Positions 8,428-17,400 of a stretch of DNA of 64,000 nucleotides are shown piece by piece (position 1 is the first letter of the stretch; each line of letters starts with the position of its first letter). Below the pieces are notes generated by a model, which worked only from the letters and a program-made list of their open reading frames with translations, did no database searches and was not told where the DNA came from. This DNA comes from Micromonospora sp. C28SCA-DRY-2 (GTDB lineage Bacteria; Actinomycetota; Actinomycetes; Mycobacteriales; Micromonosporaceae): positions 124,001-188,000 of the forward strand of contig NZ_JAUMKD010000003.1 of NCBI RefSeq assembly GCF_030519475.1, given 5' to 3'. The position numbers and the translations under genes were made by a program.

Positions 8428-9021
8428 TTAGCGACTTTTTTGAGACGGTAGTGAGACGGCACCGGCCTCGGCGGCGACCGCCCGGTCGAGGAGCGCCTGC
8501 TCCAGCAACGCCGACTGCGCCACCGAGCCGCCGCGGACGGCGATGCTCCGCCGGGCGGCCCGGTAGAAGCCGTCGCGGGCCTCGTTGACCCGGGAGAGCA
8601 CCCCGACCATGTCCGGCTCCGGGTCGGCGATCCCCCGGGCCAGCCGTTCCAGCTGCCACACCGCGTCCCGCCAGACGCCGGCCGCGGCGACCGTCGCCTC
8701 GTCGCCGAGCAGCAGCATGTTCTCCCAGGCGATGGTGCGCCGGGCGTCCGCCTCGGCCAGCCTCGCCAGGCCGGCCTCCCGGTCGATCGGGTGGCTGTGG
8801 GAGTTCGGCCGGCGGTCGGCGGTCATCCGCAGGGCGATGGCGTGGCTCTCCTTGACGGCGTGCGCGTACTCGACGTAGGCGTCGAGCCGCCGCTCGTCCC
8901 ATCGGATGCTCTGGTTGCGCCGCCACCGGGCCCGGTCCGCCAGCGACGTGGCGAAGATCGTGCCCAGGGTTCCGACCAGTACGCCCAACAGCGCCGGAAC
9001 CTGCGCCAGCAAGGTGCCCAC
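8428..9021 (-). CDS. Hypothetical protein with one N-terminal membrane segment
   Basis: A 197-residue protein from the GTG at 9021; no clear ribosome binding site, so the start is uncertain. Residues 5-27 (LLAQVPALLGVLVGTLGTIF) form a membrane segment. The rest is charged and helical (WRRNQSIRWDERRLDAYVEY, later DREAGLARLAEADARRTIAW), like other actinobacterial membrane-anchored helical proteins of unknown role. It converges on the TetR gene, with only 9 bp between the stops. I do not recognise a family. Confidence 0.65.
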   Translation of the reverse strand: MGTLLAQVPALLGVLVGTLGTIFATSLADRARWRRNQSIRWDERRLDAYVEYAHAVKESHAIALRMTADRRPNSHSHPIDREAGLARLAEADARRTIAWENMLLLGDEATVAAAGVWRDAVWQLERLARGIADPEPDMVGVLSRVNEARDGFYRAARRSIAVRGGSVAQSALLEQALLDRAVAAEAGAVSLPSQKSR

Positions 9022-9036
9022 GCCGCCGAGGCTGCC

Positions 9037-9242
9037 ATGCCGCGGCAAGCCCGCGCCAGGCTCGTCGAGCGCCGGCCCGACGCGACCCGCGGACGACCCT
9101 GGTCGCGCGCACCGACGACGGTACGCGCACCGGCCCCGCCATCCAGGCCGCCCGCCGGGCCGAGGCGGCCCGCTTCTTCGGCGACCTGAGCCCGGCCGAC
9201 CGGGACGGCCTCGCCCGCATCCTCGCCGCCCTGCGCGGCTGA
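9037..9242 (+). pseudogene. Broken remnant of a MarR-family regulator
   Basis: Frame one gives MPRQARARLVERRPDAT (from 9037), the end of a MarR recognition helix and wing. After a shift near 9090 another frame gives RTTLVARTDDGTRTGPAI, QAARRAEAARFFGDLSP and ADRDGLARILAALRG, then TGA at 9240-9242. Joined, they read as the wing and C-terminal dimerisation helix of a MarR protein. The N-terminal two-thirds is missing and the frame is broken, so it is a relic. Confidence 0.6.
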
Positions 9243-9262
9243 CCCGCCGGCGCCCTCCGCTC

Positions 9263-9337
9263 GATCGACTCCGTGCCGCCGTAAGAGGGGTGTCGACGCG
9301 AGCGGGACACCGCGATATCGGCGAAACGGAGTCGATC
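9263..9337. repeat. 75-bp coaxial palindrome of unknown role
   Basis: GATCGACTCCGT (9263-9274) pairs with ACGGAGTCGATC (9326-9337), CGCCG (9277-9281) with CGGCG (9319-9323), and GGTGTC (9289-9294) with GACACC (9306-9311). All are centred on 9300, so a long interrupted cruciform or hairpin could form. It lies in the gene-free stretch between the MarR relic and the amidotransferase gene. It could be a small palindromic mobile element, a structured RNA or a binding site. The rest of 9338-9573 shows no gene or clear signal. Confidence 0.6.
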
Positions 9338-9573
9338 ACGGCGACCGGCCGCCAGCGGGCCGGGGATGCGAGCAGGGCGGGGCCGGGCGGGGCCGGCTCA
9401 GCGTCCGCGGTGCCGCGGGGCCCGGGCGGAGTTTGGGCGCGCCAGCGGCGGGTAGCCGAGCCGCCCGTCCTGCGGACGGGACCCGGACCCCCGTACGGGC
9501 GGTCCGTCACAGGCGGCGGGACGGGAGTGGTGACGGTGGGTCCGGTACCCCGGGCGAGCGGTGGCCGCTGAGC

Positions 9574-11358
9574 ATGTGCGGAATCAGCGGCGAGGCGAGA
9601 TTCGACGGCACGACGCCGGACGCCGAGGCGGTCACCCGGATGGCCGAGGCGATGCGGTCGCGCGGCCCGGACGGCGAGGGGCTGTGGGGCGACGGCTGGG
9701 TGACCCTCGGGCACCGCCGGCTGACCATCATCGACCTCTCCGACGCCGGCGCCCAGCCGATGGTCCGCGAGGACCTCGGCCTCGGTCTGGTCTTCAACGG
9801 CTGCATCTACAACTACCCCGAGCTGCGCGCGGAGCTGGCCGCCGCCGGGCACACCTTCCACTCCACCAGTGACACCGAGGTGATCCTGGTGGCGTACGCG
9901 CACTGGGGGGAACGCTTCGTCGACCACCTGGTCGGCATGTTCGCCATCGGCCTGGTCGACCGGCGGCGGCGCCGGCTGCTGCTGGTCCGCGACCGGCTCG
10001 GCATCAAGCCGCTCTACCTGGCAGAGGCGCCCGGGCGGCTGCGGTTCGCCAGCACCCTGCCGGCGCTGCTGCGCGCCGGCGACGTCGACACCGGGATCGA
10101 CCCGGTGGCGCTGCACCACTACCTGTCCTGGCACTCGATCGTGCCGGCGCCGCGGACCGTGCTGCGCGGGGTGCGCAAGCTCCCCCCGGCCACCCTGCGG
10201 GTGATCGAGGCGGACGGGCGCAGCCGGGACCACGTCTACTGGCAGCCGGACTACGTGCGGGACCCGGCGCACGCCGGCCTGGACGCCCGGGACTGGCGCG
10301 CCATGATCGGCGACGCGCTGCGCACGGCGGTACGCCGACGGCTGGTCGCCGACGTGCCGGTCGGCGTGCTGCTCTCCGGCGGCCTGGACTCCAGCATGAT
10401 CGTGGCGCTGCTCGCCGAGGCCGGCCAGCACCACCTCCAGACGTTCAGCATCGGCTTCGACAGCCGCGGCGCCGAGACCGGCGACGAGTTCCACTACTCC
10501 GACCTGGTGGCCCGCACCTTCGACACCGACCACCACCGGATCCGGCTCGCCGACGACGACCTGGTCCCGGCGGTACGCCGGACCGTGCAGGCCATGACCG
10601 AGCCGATGGGCAGCCACGACGTGGTCGCCTTCCACCTGCTCTCCGAGCAGGTGGCCCGGCACGTCAAGGTGGCCCAGTCGGGGCAGGGCGCGGACGAGGT
10701 GTTCGCCGGGTACGGCTACCACCAGCCGCTGGCGCGGGTGCCCCGGGACGGGGCGGCGGAGGAGTTCGCCGCCGCGTTCTTCGACCGGGACCACGCCGAG
10801 CTGCACCGGGTGCTCAGCCCGGCGTACGCCTGCGAACAGGACGCCAGTCGGGAGCTGGTCGCCGCCGAACTGGCCGCGCCCGGCGCGGACACCGCGCTGG
10901 ACGCGGTGCTGCGCCTGGACACCCACCTGATGCTCCCCGACGACCCGGTCAAGCGAGTGGACAGCATGAGCATGGCCTGGGGCCTGGAGGTGCGCACCCC
11001 GTTCCTCGACCAGGACCTGGTTACACTGGCCGCGGCCTGCCCGCCCGAGCACAAGGTGGCGCAGGGCGGCAAGGCGGTGCTGAAGGAGGTGGCCCGCGAG
11101 GTGCTGCCGGTCGAGGTGATCGACCGACCCAAGGGCTACTTCCCGGTGCCGGCGCTGCGCAACGTGGACGGCCCGGTGCGCCAGCTGGTCACCGAGGCGC
11201 TGCACGCGCCGGCCGCCCGGGAACGCGGGCTGTTCCGCCCGGAGTACGTCGCCGAACTGCTCGCCGAGCCGGACCGGGCCGAGGCGGCCGCCGGCAGCAA
11301 CAAGCTGTGGCAGCTCGGCCTGCTGGAGCTCTGGCTGCAGACCCACGACATCCGGTGA
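9574..11358 (+). CDS. asnB: Asparagine-synthase-type glutamine amidotransferase (possibly NAGGN amidotransferase)
   Basis: A 594-residue protein. It starts MCGISG, with Cys2 the glutaminase nucleophile; the class II glutaminase domain runs to about residue 215 (SRGPDGEG, LGHRRLTIID, NGCIYNY). The synthetase domain follows with the ATP pyrophosphatase loop LLSGGLDSS near residues 267-275 and the later QSGQGADEVFAGYGYH. It transfers glutamine ammonia to an acyl-adenylate, classically aspartate to asparagine. The ending KLWQLGLLELWLQTH resembles the N-acetylglutaminylglutamine amidotransferase subfamily, which makes an osmoprotectant dipeptide. The usual synthetase partner of that pathway is not visible here, so the narrower call is unproved. 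Confidence 0.85.
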   Translation: MCGISGEARFDGTTPDAEAVTRMAEAMRSRGPDGEGLWGDGWVTLGHRRLTIIDLSDAGAQPMVREDLGLGLVFNGCIYNYPELRAELAAAGHTFHSTSDTEVILVAYAHWGERFVDHLVGMFAIGLVDRRRRRLLLVRDRLGIKPLYLAEAPGRLRFASTLPALLRAGDVDTGIDPVALHHYLSWHSIVPAPRTVLRGVRKLPPATLRVIEADGRSRDHVYWQPDYVRDPAHAGLDARDWRAMIGDALRTAVRRRLVADVPVGVLLSGGLDSSMIVALLAEAGQHHLQTFSIGFDSRGAETGDEFHYSDLVARTFDTDHHRIRLADDDLVPAVRRTVQAMTEPMGSHDVVAFHLLSEQVARHVKVAQSGQGADEVFAGYGYHQPLARVPRDGAAEEFAAAFFDRDHAELHRVLSPAYACEQDASRELVAAELAAPGADTALDAVLRLDTHLMLPDDPVKRVDSMSMAWGLEVRTPFLDQDLVTLAAACPPEHKVAQGGKAVLKEVAREVLPVEVIDRPKGYFPVPALRNVDGPVRQLVTEALHAPAARERGLFRPEYVAELLAEPDRAEAAAGSNKLWQLGLLELWLQTHDIR

Positions 11359-11388
11359 GCCACCCGGGCGGTCGGCGCCGCCGGACGG

Positions 11389-12525
11389 TCAGCCGGCGGT
11401 GGTCTGGGCGGCGAGGTGGTCCAGCACGGAGCGGATGTCGCCGCCGGTGTCGGCCATGATGCGCCGTTGCCGGGTGGCGCCGGTCCCCTCGCGGCGCAGC
11501 CGGGTCAGCTGCGCGACGGTGTAGTCGAGGTCGCCGTGCCGCGCCAGCGCCGGGGTCACGGTGGCGAACAGCTCCTCGACCAGGTCCCAGGCCGGCCGGG
11601 CGCCGCCGGCGTGCAGGTCGATCAGGTCGCCGTCGAGGCCGTCGTGGGCGGCCCGCCAGTGCGCGGCCGAGACCAGGCAGTTGCGGATCCGGTGCGCGGC
11701 CACCCCGGAGCGGACGTCGTCGACGATCGTGGCGACCAGCGCCCGGACCAGCGCGGCGACCAGCACTGTGTCGTCCACCGTCGGGCAGACGTCGCCGACC
11801 CGGATCTCCACCGTCGGGTACGCCGCCGACGGCCGGGCGTACCAGTAGACCATCGCCGCGTCGAGCATGATGCCGGCGGCGATCAGGTCGTCCACCGTGC
11901 GGTCGTAGTCGGCGGCGGAGTCGAAGTGCGGCGTCGGGCCGATGCTCGGCCAGCGCTCCAGCTGCATCGAGCGCCAGCTGGCGTGCCCGGTGTCCCGGCC
12001 GTCGTGCAGCGGGGAGTTGGTGGTGATCGCCTGCACCACCGGCAGCCACGGGCGCAGGTGGTTACAGACCTGCACGGCCAGTTCCCGGTCGGGCACCCCC
12101 ACGTGCACGTGACAACCGCAGACCGCCGGGTCGTGCGCCACCGGGCCGAAGCGGCGGGACATGGCGTGGTAACGCGGCTTGTCCGGCACCGTCCGGTGCG
12201 GTTCGTGGACGGGCGTGGCCCCGACCGCGACCAGCCGGGCGCCGGCCGCCTCGGCCGCCGCCGCGGCGGAACGCCGCAACCCGACCAGGTGCCGGCGCAA
12301 CTCCCCCAGGTCCGCGCAGACCGGGGTGACCATCTCCACCATGCTGTGCCGGAACTCCTGGCGGCTCTGGTCCCGGGCGGTGCCGTGCAGCGCGGTGAGC
12401 ACCCGGTCGGCCACCGGGAGGCTCTCCCCGGTCGCGGGGTCGAGAAGCAGGTACTCCTCCTCCACCCCCAGGGTCAGGGTGGTCAGGTCGGGGACGCTGG
12501 TGGCAACTGCCGGACGGTACGTCAT
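11389..12525 (-). CDS. Carboxylate-amine ligase, YbdK/GCS2 family
   Basis: A 378-residue protein starting MTYRPAVATSVPD with LTLGVEEEYLLLDPATGE (residues 16-35), the glutamate-cysteine ligase 2 signature; further motifs are CGCHVHVGVPD (about 136-146), NSPLHDGRDTG, and PTVEIRVGDVCPT. The family joins an acidic amino acid to an amine, with weak gamma-glutamylcysteine synthetase activity in YbdK. It converges on the amidotransferase gene, 30 bp away. A role with it in making small amide or peptide metabolites is possible but only inferred from proximity. Confidence 0.87.
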   Translation of the reverse strand: MTYRPAVATSVPDLTTLTLGVEEEYLLLDPATGESLPVADRVLTALHGTARDQSRQEFRHSMVEMVTPVCADLGELRRHLVGLRRSAAAAAEAAGARLVAVGATPVHEPHRTVPDKPRYHAMSRRFGPVAHDPAVCGCHVHVGVPDRELAVQVCNHLRPWLPVVQAITTNSPLHDGRDTGHASWRSMQLERWPSIGPTPHFDSAADYDRTVDDLIAAGIMLDAAMVYWYARPSAAYPTVEIRVGDVCPTVDDTVLVAALVRALVATIVDDVRSGVAAHRIRNCLVSAAHWRAAHDGLDGDLIDLHAGGARPAWDLVEELFATVTPALARHGDLDYTVAQLTRLRREGTGATRQRRIMADTGGDIRSVLDHLAAQTTAG

Positions 12526-12585
12526 CGGTGGTCGGCGTCCGTTTCGTCGGGCGGCGCGGGCCGCACGGCCGGGACGACCGGGGTT

Positions 12586-12602
12586 CCCGGCCGCCGGCCG
12601 GG
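12586..12602 (-). terminator. Short GC hairpin after the sigma factor gene
   Basis: CCCGGCC, GCC, GGCCGGG: 7 pairs with a 3-nt loop in the 136-bp gap between the sigma gene stop and the ligase gene start. Weak but the only hairpin found there. Confidence 0.35.
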
Positions 12603-12661
12603 CAAACGTCCCCCAGCGCCCCGAACCGCCACCACCGTTGCCCGCGCGGGCCGCCCGTCCG

Positions 12662-13873
12662 CTATCCGCCGGAGCGCACCGTCACCGCCCGCCGGGTCAG
12701 GAAGTCGCGTTCGGCCGCGTTCCCGGCCAGCTCGGCGGCCCGCCGGTACGCCACCGCGGCCTCCCCGGCCCGCCCGAGCCGGCGCAGCAGGTCGGCCCGG
12801 ACCGCGTGGAAGACGTGGAAGCTGCCCAGGTCGAGGCGCTCCACCTCGGCCAGCGCCGCCGCCGGGCCGGCCACCTCGGCCAGCGCGACCGCCCGGTTCA
12901 GCGCCACCACCGGCCCGGGCAGGTAGGCCCGGAGCTGGTCGTACAGCGCCAGGATCTGGGCCCAGTCGGTGCCGGCGGCGTCCGGCGCGGCGCTGTGCAC
13001 GGCGGCGATGGCGGCCTGGATCTGGTACGGGCCGGGCTGGCCCCGGCGCAGGCAGCGGCGGACCAGGTCCTGCCCCTGCTCGACCAGCGCGGCGTCCCAG
13101 CGCCGCCGGTCCTGGTCCGGCAACGGCACCAGCGCGCCGTCGGCGGTGGTGCGGGCGGGGCGGCGGGCCTCGGTGAGCAGCATCAGGGCCAGCAGCCCCC
13201 GCGCCTCCGGCTCGTCCGGCATCAGCTCCACCAGCAGCCGGCCGAGCCGGATCGCCTCGGCGCACAGGTCGTCGCGGACCAGCCGGGCACCGGAACTCGC
13301 CGTGTGCCCCTCGGTGAAGATCAGGTAGACCACGGCCAGCACGGCCCGGAGCCGGTCGGGCAGGTCGGCCTCCCGGGGGATGCGGTACGGGATGCCGGCG
13401 TCGCGGATCTTCGCCTTGGCCCGGACCAGCCGCTGCGCCATGGTCTTCTCCGGCACCAGGAAGGCCCGGGCGATCTCGGCGGTGCTCAGGCCGCCGAGCA
13501 GGCGCAGGGTCAGCGCGACGCGGGCGGCCGGGTTCAGCGCCGGATGGCAACAGGTGAAGATCAACCGGAGCCGGTCGTCGCGCACGGGCCCCTCCTCGAC
13601 GGGTTCACCGGCGGCGTACAGCAGGGCGGCCTGGGCGTGCCGGTCGGCCCGGGACGCCTCCCGGCGCAGCCGGTCGATCGCCCGGTTCCGGGCGGTGGTG
13701 ATGATCCACCCGGCCGGGCTGGGCGGCGGCCCGGTCTCCGGCCAGCGGGCGGCGGCGACGGTGAAGGCGTCCTGCACCGCCTCCTCGGCGAGGTCGAGGT
13801 CGCCGAGGAGGCGGGCCAGCACGGCGACCGCGCGGCCGTACTCCGCGCGGAACACCCGCTCCACGTCCGGCAC
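12662..13873 (-). CDS. ECF RNA polymerase sigma factor with TPR-like C-terminal extension (ECF42 type)
   Basis: A 403-residue protein, GTG start two bases after the stop of the upstream DGPF gene. Sigma region 2 spans roughly residues 5-75 ([36 protein letters not shown]). Sigma region 4 is near 115-165 ([20 protein letters not shown]). The remaining 230 residues are the helical, TPR-like extension typical of this sigma class (TSxxLxxEA-type [35 protein letters not shown]). ECF42 sigmas have no anti-sigma; the extension itself is required for activity, and they are encoded beside DGPF/YCII proteins, as here. Confidence 0.9.
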   Translation of the reverse strand: MPDVERVFRAEYGRAVAVLARLLGDLDLAEEAVQDAFTVAAARWPETGPPPSPAGWIITTARNRAIDRLRREASRADRHAQAALLYAAGEPVEEGPVRDDRLRLIFTCCHPALNPAARVALTLRLLGGLSTAEIARAFLVPEKTMAQRLVRAKAKIRDAGIPYRIPREADLPDRLRAVLAVVYLIFTEGHTASSGARLVRDDLCAEAIRLGRLLVELMPDEPEARGLLALMLLTEARRPARTTADGALVPLPDQDRRRWDAALVEQGQDLVRRCLRRGQPGPYQIQAAIAAVHSAAPDAAGTDWAQILALYDQLRAYLPGPVVALNRAVALAEVAGPAAALAEVERLDLGSFHVFHAVRADLLRRLGRAGEAAVAYRRAAELAGNAAERDFLTRRAVTVRSGG

Positions 13874-13875
13874 GG

Positions 13876-14226
13876 TCAGTCGTCGCCCTGGAACGGCCGC
13901 ACCTCGATCGGCAGGGTGGTGGCCAGCGCGTAGCGGCTGCCCCAGGCCAGCGCGGCGTCCAGGTCGGGCGCCCGGATGACGGTGAAGCCGCCGAGGTACT
14001 CCTTGCCCTCGACGAACGGCCCGTCGCTGACCAGCACCGCGCCGTCGGACGGCCGCAGCACGGTGGCGGTGTCCGGGGCGTGCAGGCCCTGGCCGAAGAC
14101 CCAGCACCCGGCCGTCTCCAGGTCCTGCCGGATGACGCCGAGGTCGCGCATCACCCCGGCCAGGAACTCCGGCTCCGGGCGGCCTTCGCCCGCGGGCTGG
14201 TAGATGCTGAGCAGGTACTGCCTCAT
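13876..14226 (-). CDS. DGPF (YCII-related) domain protein
   Basis: A 116-residue protein. The ATG at 14226 ([13 protein letters not shown]) follows GAGGAGAG. It contains the namesake motif in [18 protein letters not shown] and a ferredoxin-like fold pattern. Genes of this family are the usual partners of ECF42 sigma factors and are thought to be their targets or co-factors; the biochemical function is unknown. It is the first gene of the pair and overlaps nothing; a longer frame upstream lacks a binding site. Confidence 0.85.
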   Translation of the reverse strand: MRQYLLSIYQPAGEGRPEPEFLAGVMRDLGVIRQDLETAGCWVFGQGLHAPDTATVLRPSDGAVLVSDGPFVEGKEYLGGFTVIRAPDLDAALAWGSRYALATTLPIEVRPFQGDD

Positions 14227-14357
14227 CGGCCTCTCCTCGGTGGGCGGCCGGCCCGACGCCGGCCTCTCATCCTGCACACGAACGGCGGCGGCCGAAATCG
14301 ACACGAGCCGCCCCGGCGTGCCGGGTCCCGGGAAACGCCGCGGATCCCGGGAAGCGT

Positions 14358-14394
14358 CGCGGCCCGGCTCCCCGAGTCGGGGAACCGGGCCGCG
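14358..14394 (-). terminator. Strong terminator after the giant RTX gene
   Basis: CGCGGCCCGG-C-TCCCCGA (14358-14375) faces TCGGGGA-A-CCGGGCCGCG (14377-14394), giving about 16 pairs with one mismatch and a tight loop. It begins 12 bp after the stop of the minus-strand gene. Nothing else is seen in 14227-14406. Confidence 0.8.
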
Positions 14395-14406
14395 GCGCGT
14401 GCGGTG

Positions 14407-17400
14407 TCAGTCGGTGCAGGACGGCTGGTCGAAGTGTCCCGGGGTGCCCGGGAAGGCCGCGCCCGCGCCCTGCTCCTTGTTGTCCCGGGGGTACACGTAG
14501 GACAGCTCCAGGAAGGCGGAGGTGCCCGGCGTGGTCACGTCGGCCGGAGTGCGGCCGGCGCCGGTGGCCCAGGCCAGCCGGGTCAGGAAGTCCTGCATGG
14601 CCGGGCTGTGCTGGCGGATGTCGTTGAACCCGCCGTACGCCGCGTTGCAGTGGGTGTACAGGTTGTACGCCCCGTTCCAGTCGAACAACCGGTCACCGTT
14701 GTTCGGCCCGTTCGCCGTCACGTCACCCTGCAGTACGTCCCGGTCCCAGCCACCGTAGATCCAGTCGGTGCCGTGGTGGTGCTGGTTGTCCGCCGGCTCC
14801 CCGTTCTCCAGCCCGGTCAGCTCGAACCACCGGCAGGGGTCGATCGTGCCGTCCGCCGTGTCCACCGGCCAGGCCCCCGCGGCGCAGTTGTCCGGGTAGG
14901 AGCCGCGCGGCCGGAAGTCGAGCAGGTCGGAGCTGAGCACCGCGGCCACCGCCGGTCCGCTCGTCGCCCCGGCCCCGCCGAAGAGGTGGTCCACGTACTG
15001 GTCGTGGTCGCCCCGGGCGGCGGCGCTGAACACGCCGTTCACCAGGCACTGCGGCTCGGCCGCGTCCAGCACCGGGTCGCAGCCCCGGCCGCCCCAGAGC
15101 ACGTCCGAGCCCTCGGAGCCGAAGAGCTGGTCACCGCCGCTGTCACCGTTGGCGATGTCGTCGCCGAAGCCGGCGTGGATGTTGTCCGCCCCGGCCCCGC
15201 CGCGGATCCGGTCGTCGCCGCCGGCGGTCAACCCCGAGTGCGGCATCGGCGCCGAGGTCGGGCTACCGATCCAGGCGTCGCCGTCGGTGTCGTGCAGCAG
15301 GTCCACCCGCCGGTCGTAGTCGCCGGCCCGGAACCCGGTGAACGTCTCCTGCGGCACCGACGACAGCGTGACGGTGAAACCGAGCGCGGCCACGTCGTCG
15401 GCGTTCAGGTACTGGTTGACCACGCCACCCCGGTCGCCGAGGATCGCGTCCCGGCCGCTCTCGCCGTACAGGGTGTCGGCGCCGAGCTCACCGAAGAGGT
15501 CGTCGTCGCCGTCGCCGCCCCGGACCAGGTCGTCGCCGTCCTGCCCCCAGACCCCGTCGTCACCGGCATCGCCGAAGAGCTGGTCGGCACCGTACGCCCC
15601 GGCCGGCTCGCAGGTGGCCTGGGCGGTGGTGCAGAAGCGGGTGGACGGGCCGGGCAGCGCCGGGTCGTGGGTACGGGCCACCGTGGCGTCGGCCGGCACC
15701 GCGCCGGTCGGGTACCGCTCGGTGTAGACCCGCTCGGCCGGCTGACCGTTGACGGTGGTGACCGTGCGCAGCAGCGACCCGTTGTCGCCGAGCAGCACGT
15801 CCGCCGCGCCGTTGCCCTCCAGCACGTCCCCGGCGTCCCGGAAGGCCGCGGCCGAGCTGCCGCCGATCAGGTCGTCCTGCCCGGCCGGCTGGCCCGCCCC
15901 GATCAGCTGTGCCGGGGCCGCGGGGGCGCCCGGCCAGCCCGGGTCGGCCAGCGGGGTGACGGTGCTCCGGCCGGCGGCGTCGAGCGCCGAATCGCCGCGC
16001 AGCACGTCCGTGCCGCCGTTGCCCTCCAGGTAGTCGCCGCCGCCGTCACCGGTGAGCGCGTCGTCGCCGTCCTGGCCCCAGAGGGTGTCGACGCCGTCGC
16101 CGCCGCTGATCCGGTCGCCGCCGTGCCGGTCGGCCTGCACCGCCGCCCGGTCGAGCAGCACCACGATCCGTGGGCCGAACGGTGCGCCGTCGCCGCCGAG
16201 GCGGACGGTCACCGCGGTCGGCGTCTCGCCGGGCAGTGGCCGGAGCACGGCGCCGTTGTCGCCGATCACCGCGTCCGAGTCCGGGCCGCCGAACAGCGCG
16301 TCGGCGGCGTCCGGCTGACCGGTGGTGGCCGTCCCCGCCCCGTCGTACGCGGTACTCGAACCGCCCACCAGGTCGTCGTCGCCGTGGTTGCCCTCGACCC
16401 AGTCCGAGCCGGGACCACCCTCGGCGAAGTCCGCCCCGCCGTCGGCGTGCACCCGGTCGGGCCCGCCCTGACCGAAGATGACGTCGCCGGCGTCACCGCC
16501 GGAGATCAGGTCGCCGCCGCTGGTGCCGGCCGCCGGGGTGAACCCGAGGTCGAGCAGGGTGACCTTGCGGGCCGGTCCGGACCGGCCCTGGGTGACCCGC
16601 GTCGCGTCGGCGCCCGCCGGGGCGAACCGGGCGTTGTCCCCGGCGATCAGGTCGCTGTCGGCGTCGCCGAAGAGCTGGTCACCGCTGTCCGGCCGGCCGG
16701 TGCCGGGCACCGGCTCCTGGGCGGAGCCGCCGACGATCTCGTCCTGCCCGGCGTTGCCGTGCACCACGTCGGCGTCGTTGTTGCCCTCCAACCGGTCGTC
16801 CCCGGCGTCGCCGTCGACCCGGTCGGCGCCGAGGCCGCCGTAGGCCAGGTCGCCGTCCGCGCCGCCGGAGATCACGTCCCCGGCGCCGGCGCCGGGCACG
16901 TCCCCGGCGAGGTCCAGCGGCAGCGGACCGATGTCGCCGACGCGGACCGTGCCGTTGTCGCCGACGATCCGGTCGGCGCCGCCCTCGCCGTAGAGGTGGT
17001 CCCGCCCGTCGGCCGCGCCGGCGGTCCGGCCACCGCCGTGGAGCACGTCCCCGTCCGGGCCGCCGAAGACCTGGTCGTCGCCGGCGTTGCCCTCGACGGT
17101 GTCCACGCCGTCGCCGCCGTGCAGGCCGTCGTCACCGGCGTTGCCGAAGAGCAGGTCGTCGTCGCCGTCGCCGTGCAGCTGGTCCACCCCGGCCGCGCCC
17201 CAGGCCCGGTCGGCGCCGGCGCCCAGGTGCAGGGTGTCGTCGCCGAGCTGCCCGCAGGCACGGTCGTCGCCGCCACCGAGGTCGGCCCGGTCGGCGCCGC
17301 CGCCGGCCGCCACCCGTTCCACCCCGGCGCCGCCCAGGATCAGGTCGCGGTCGCCCTGGTCTGCCGGGGCCGGCTGGCCGTCGGCCAGGGTGGCGTCGGC

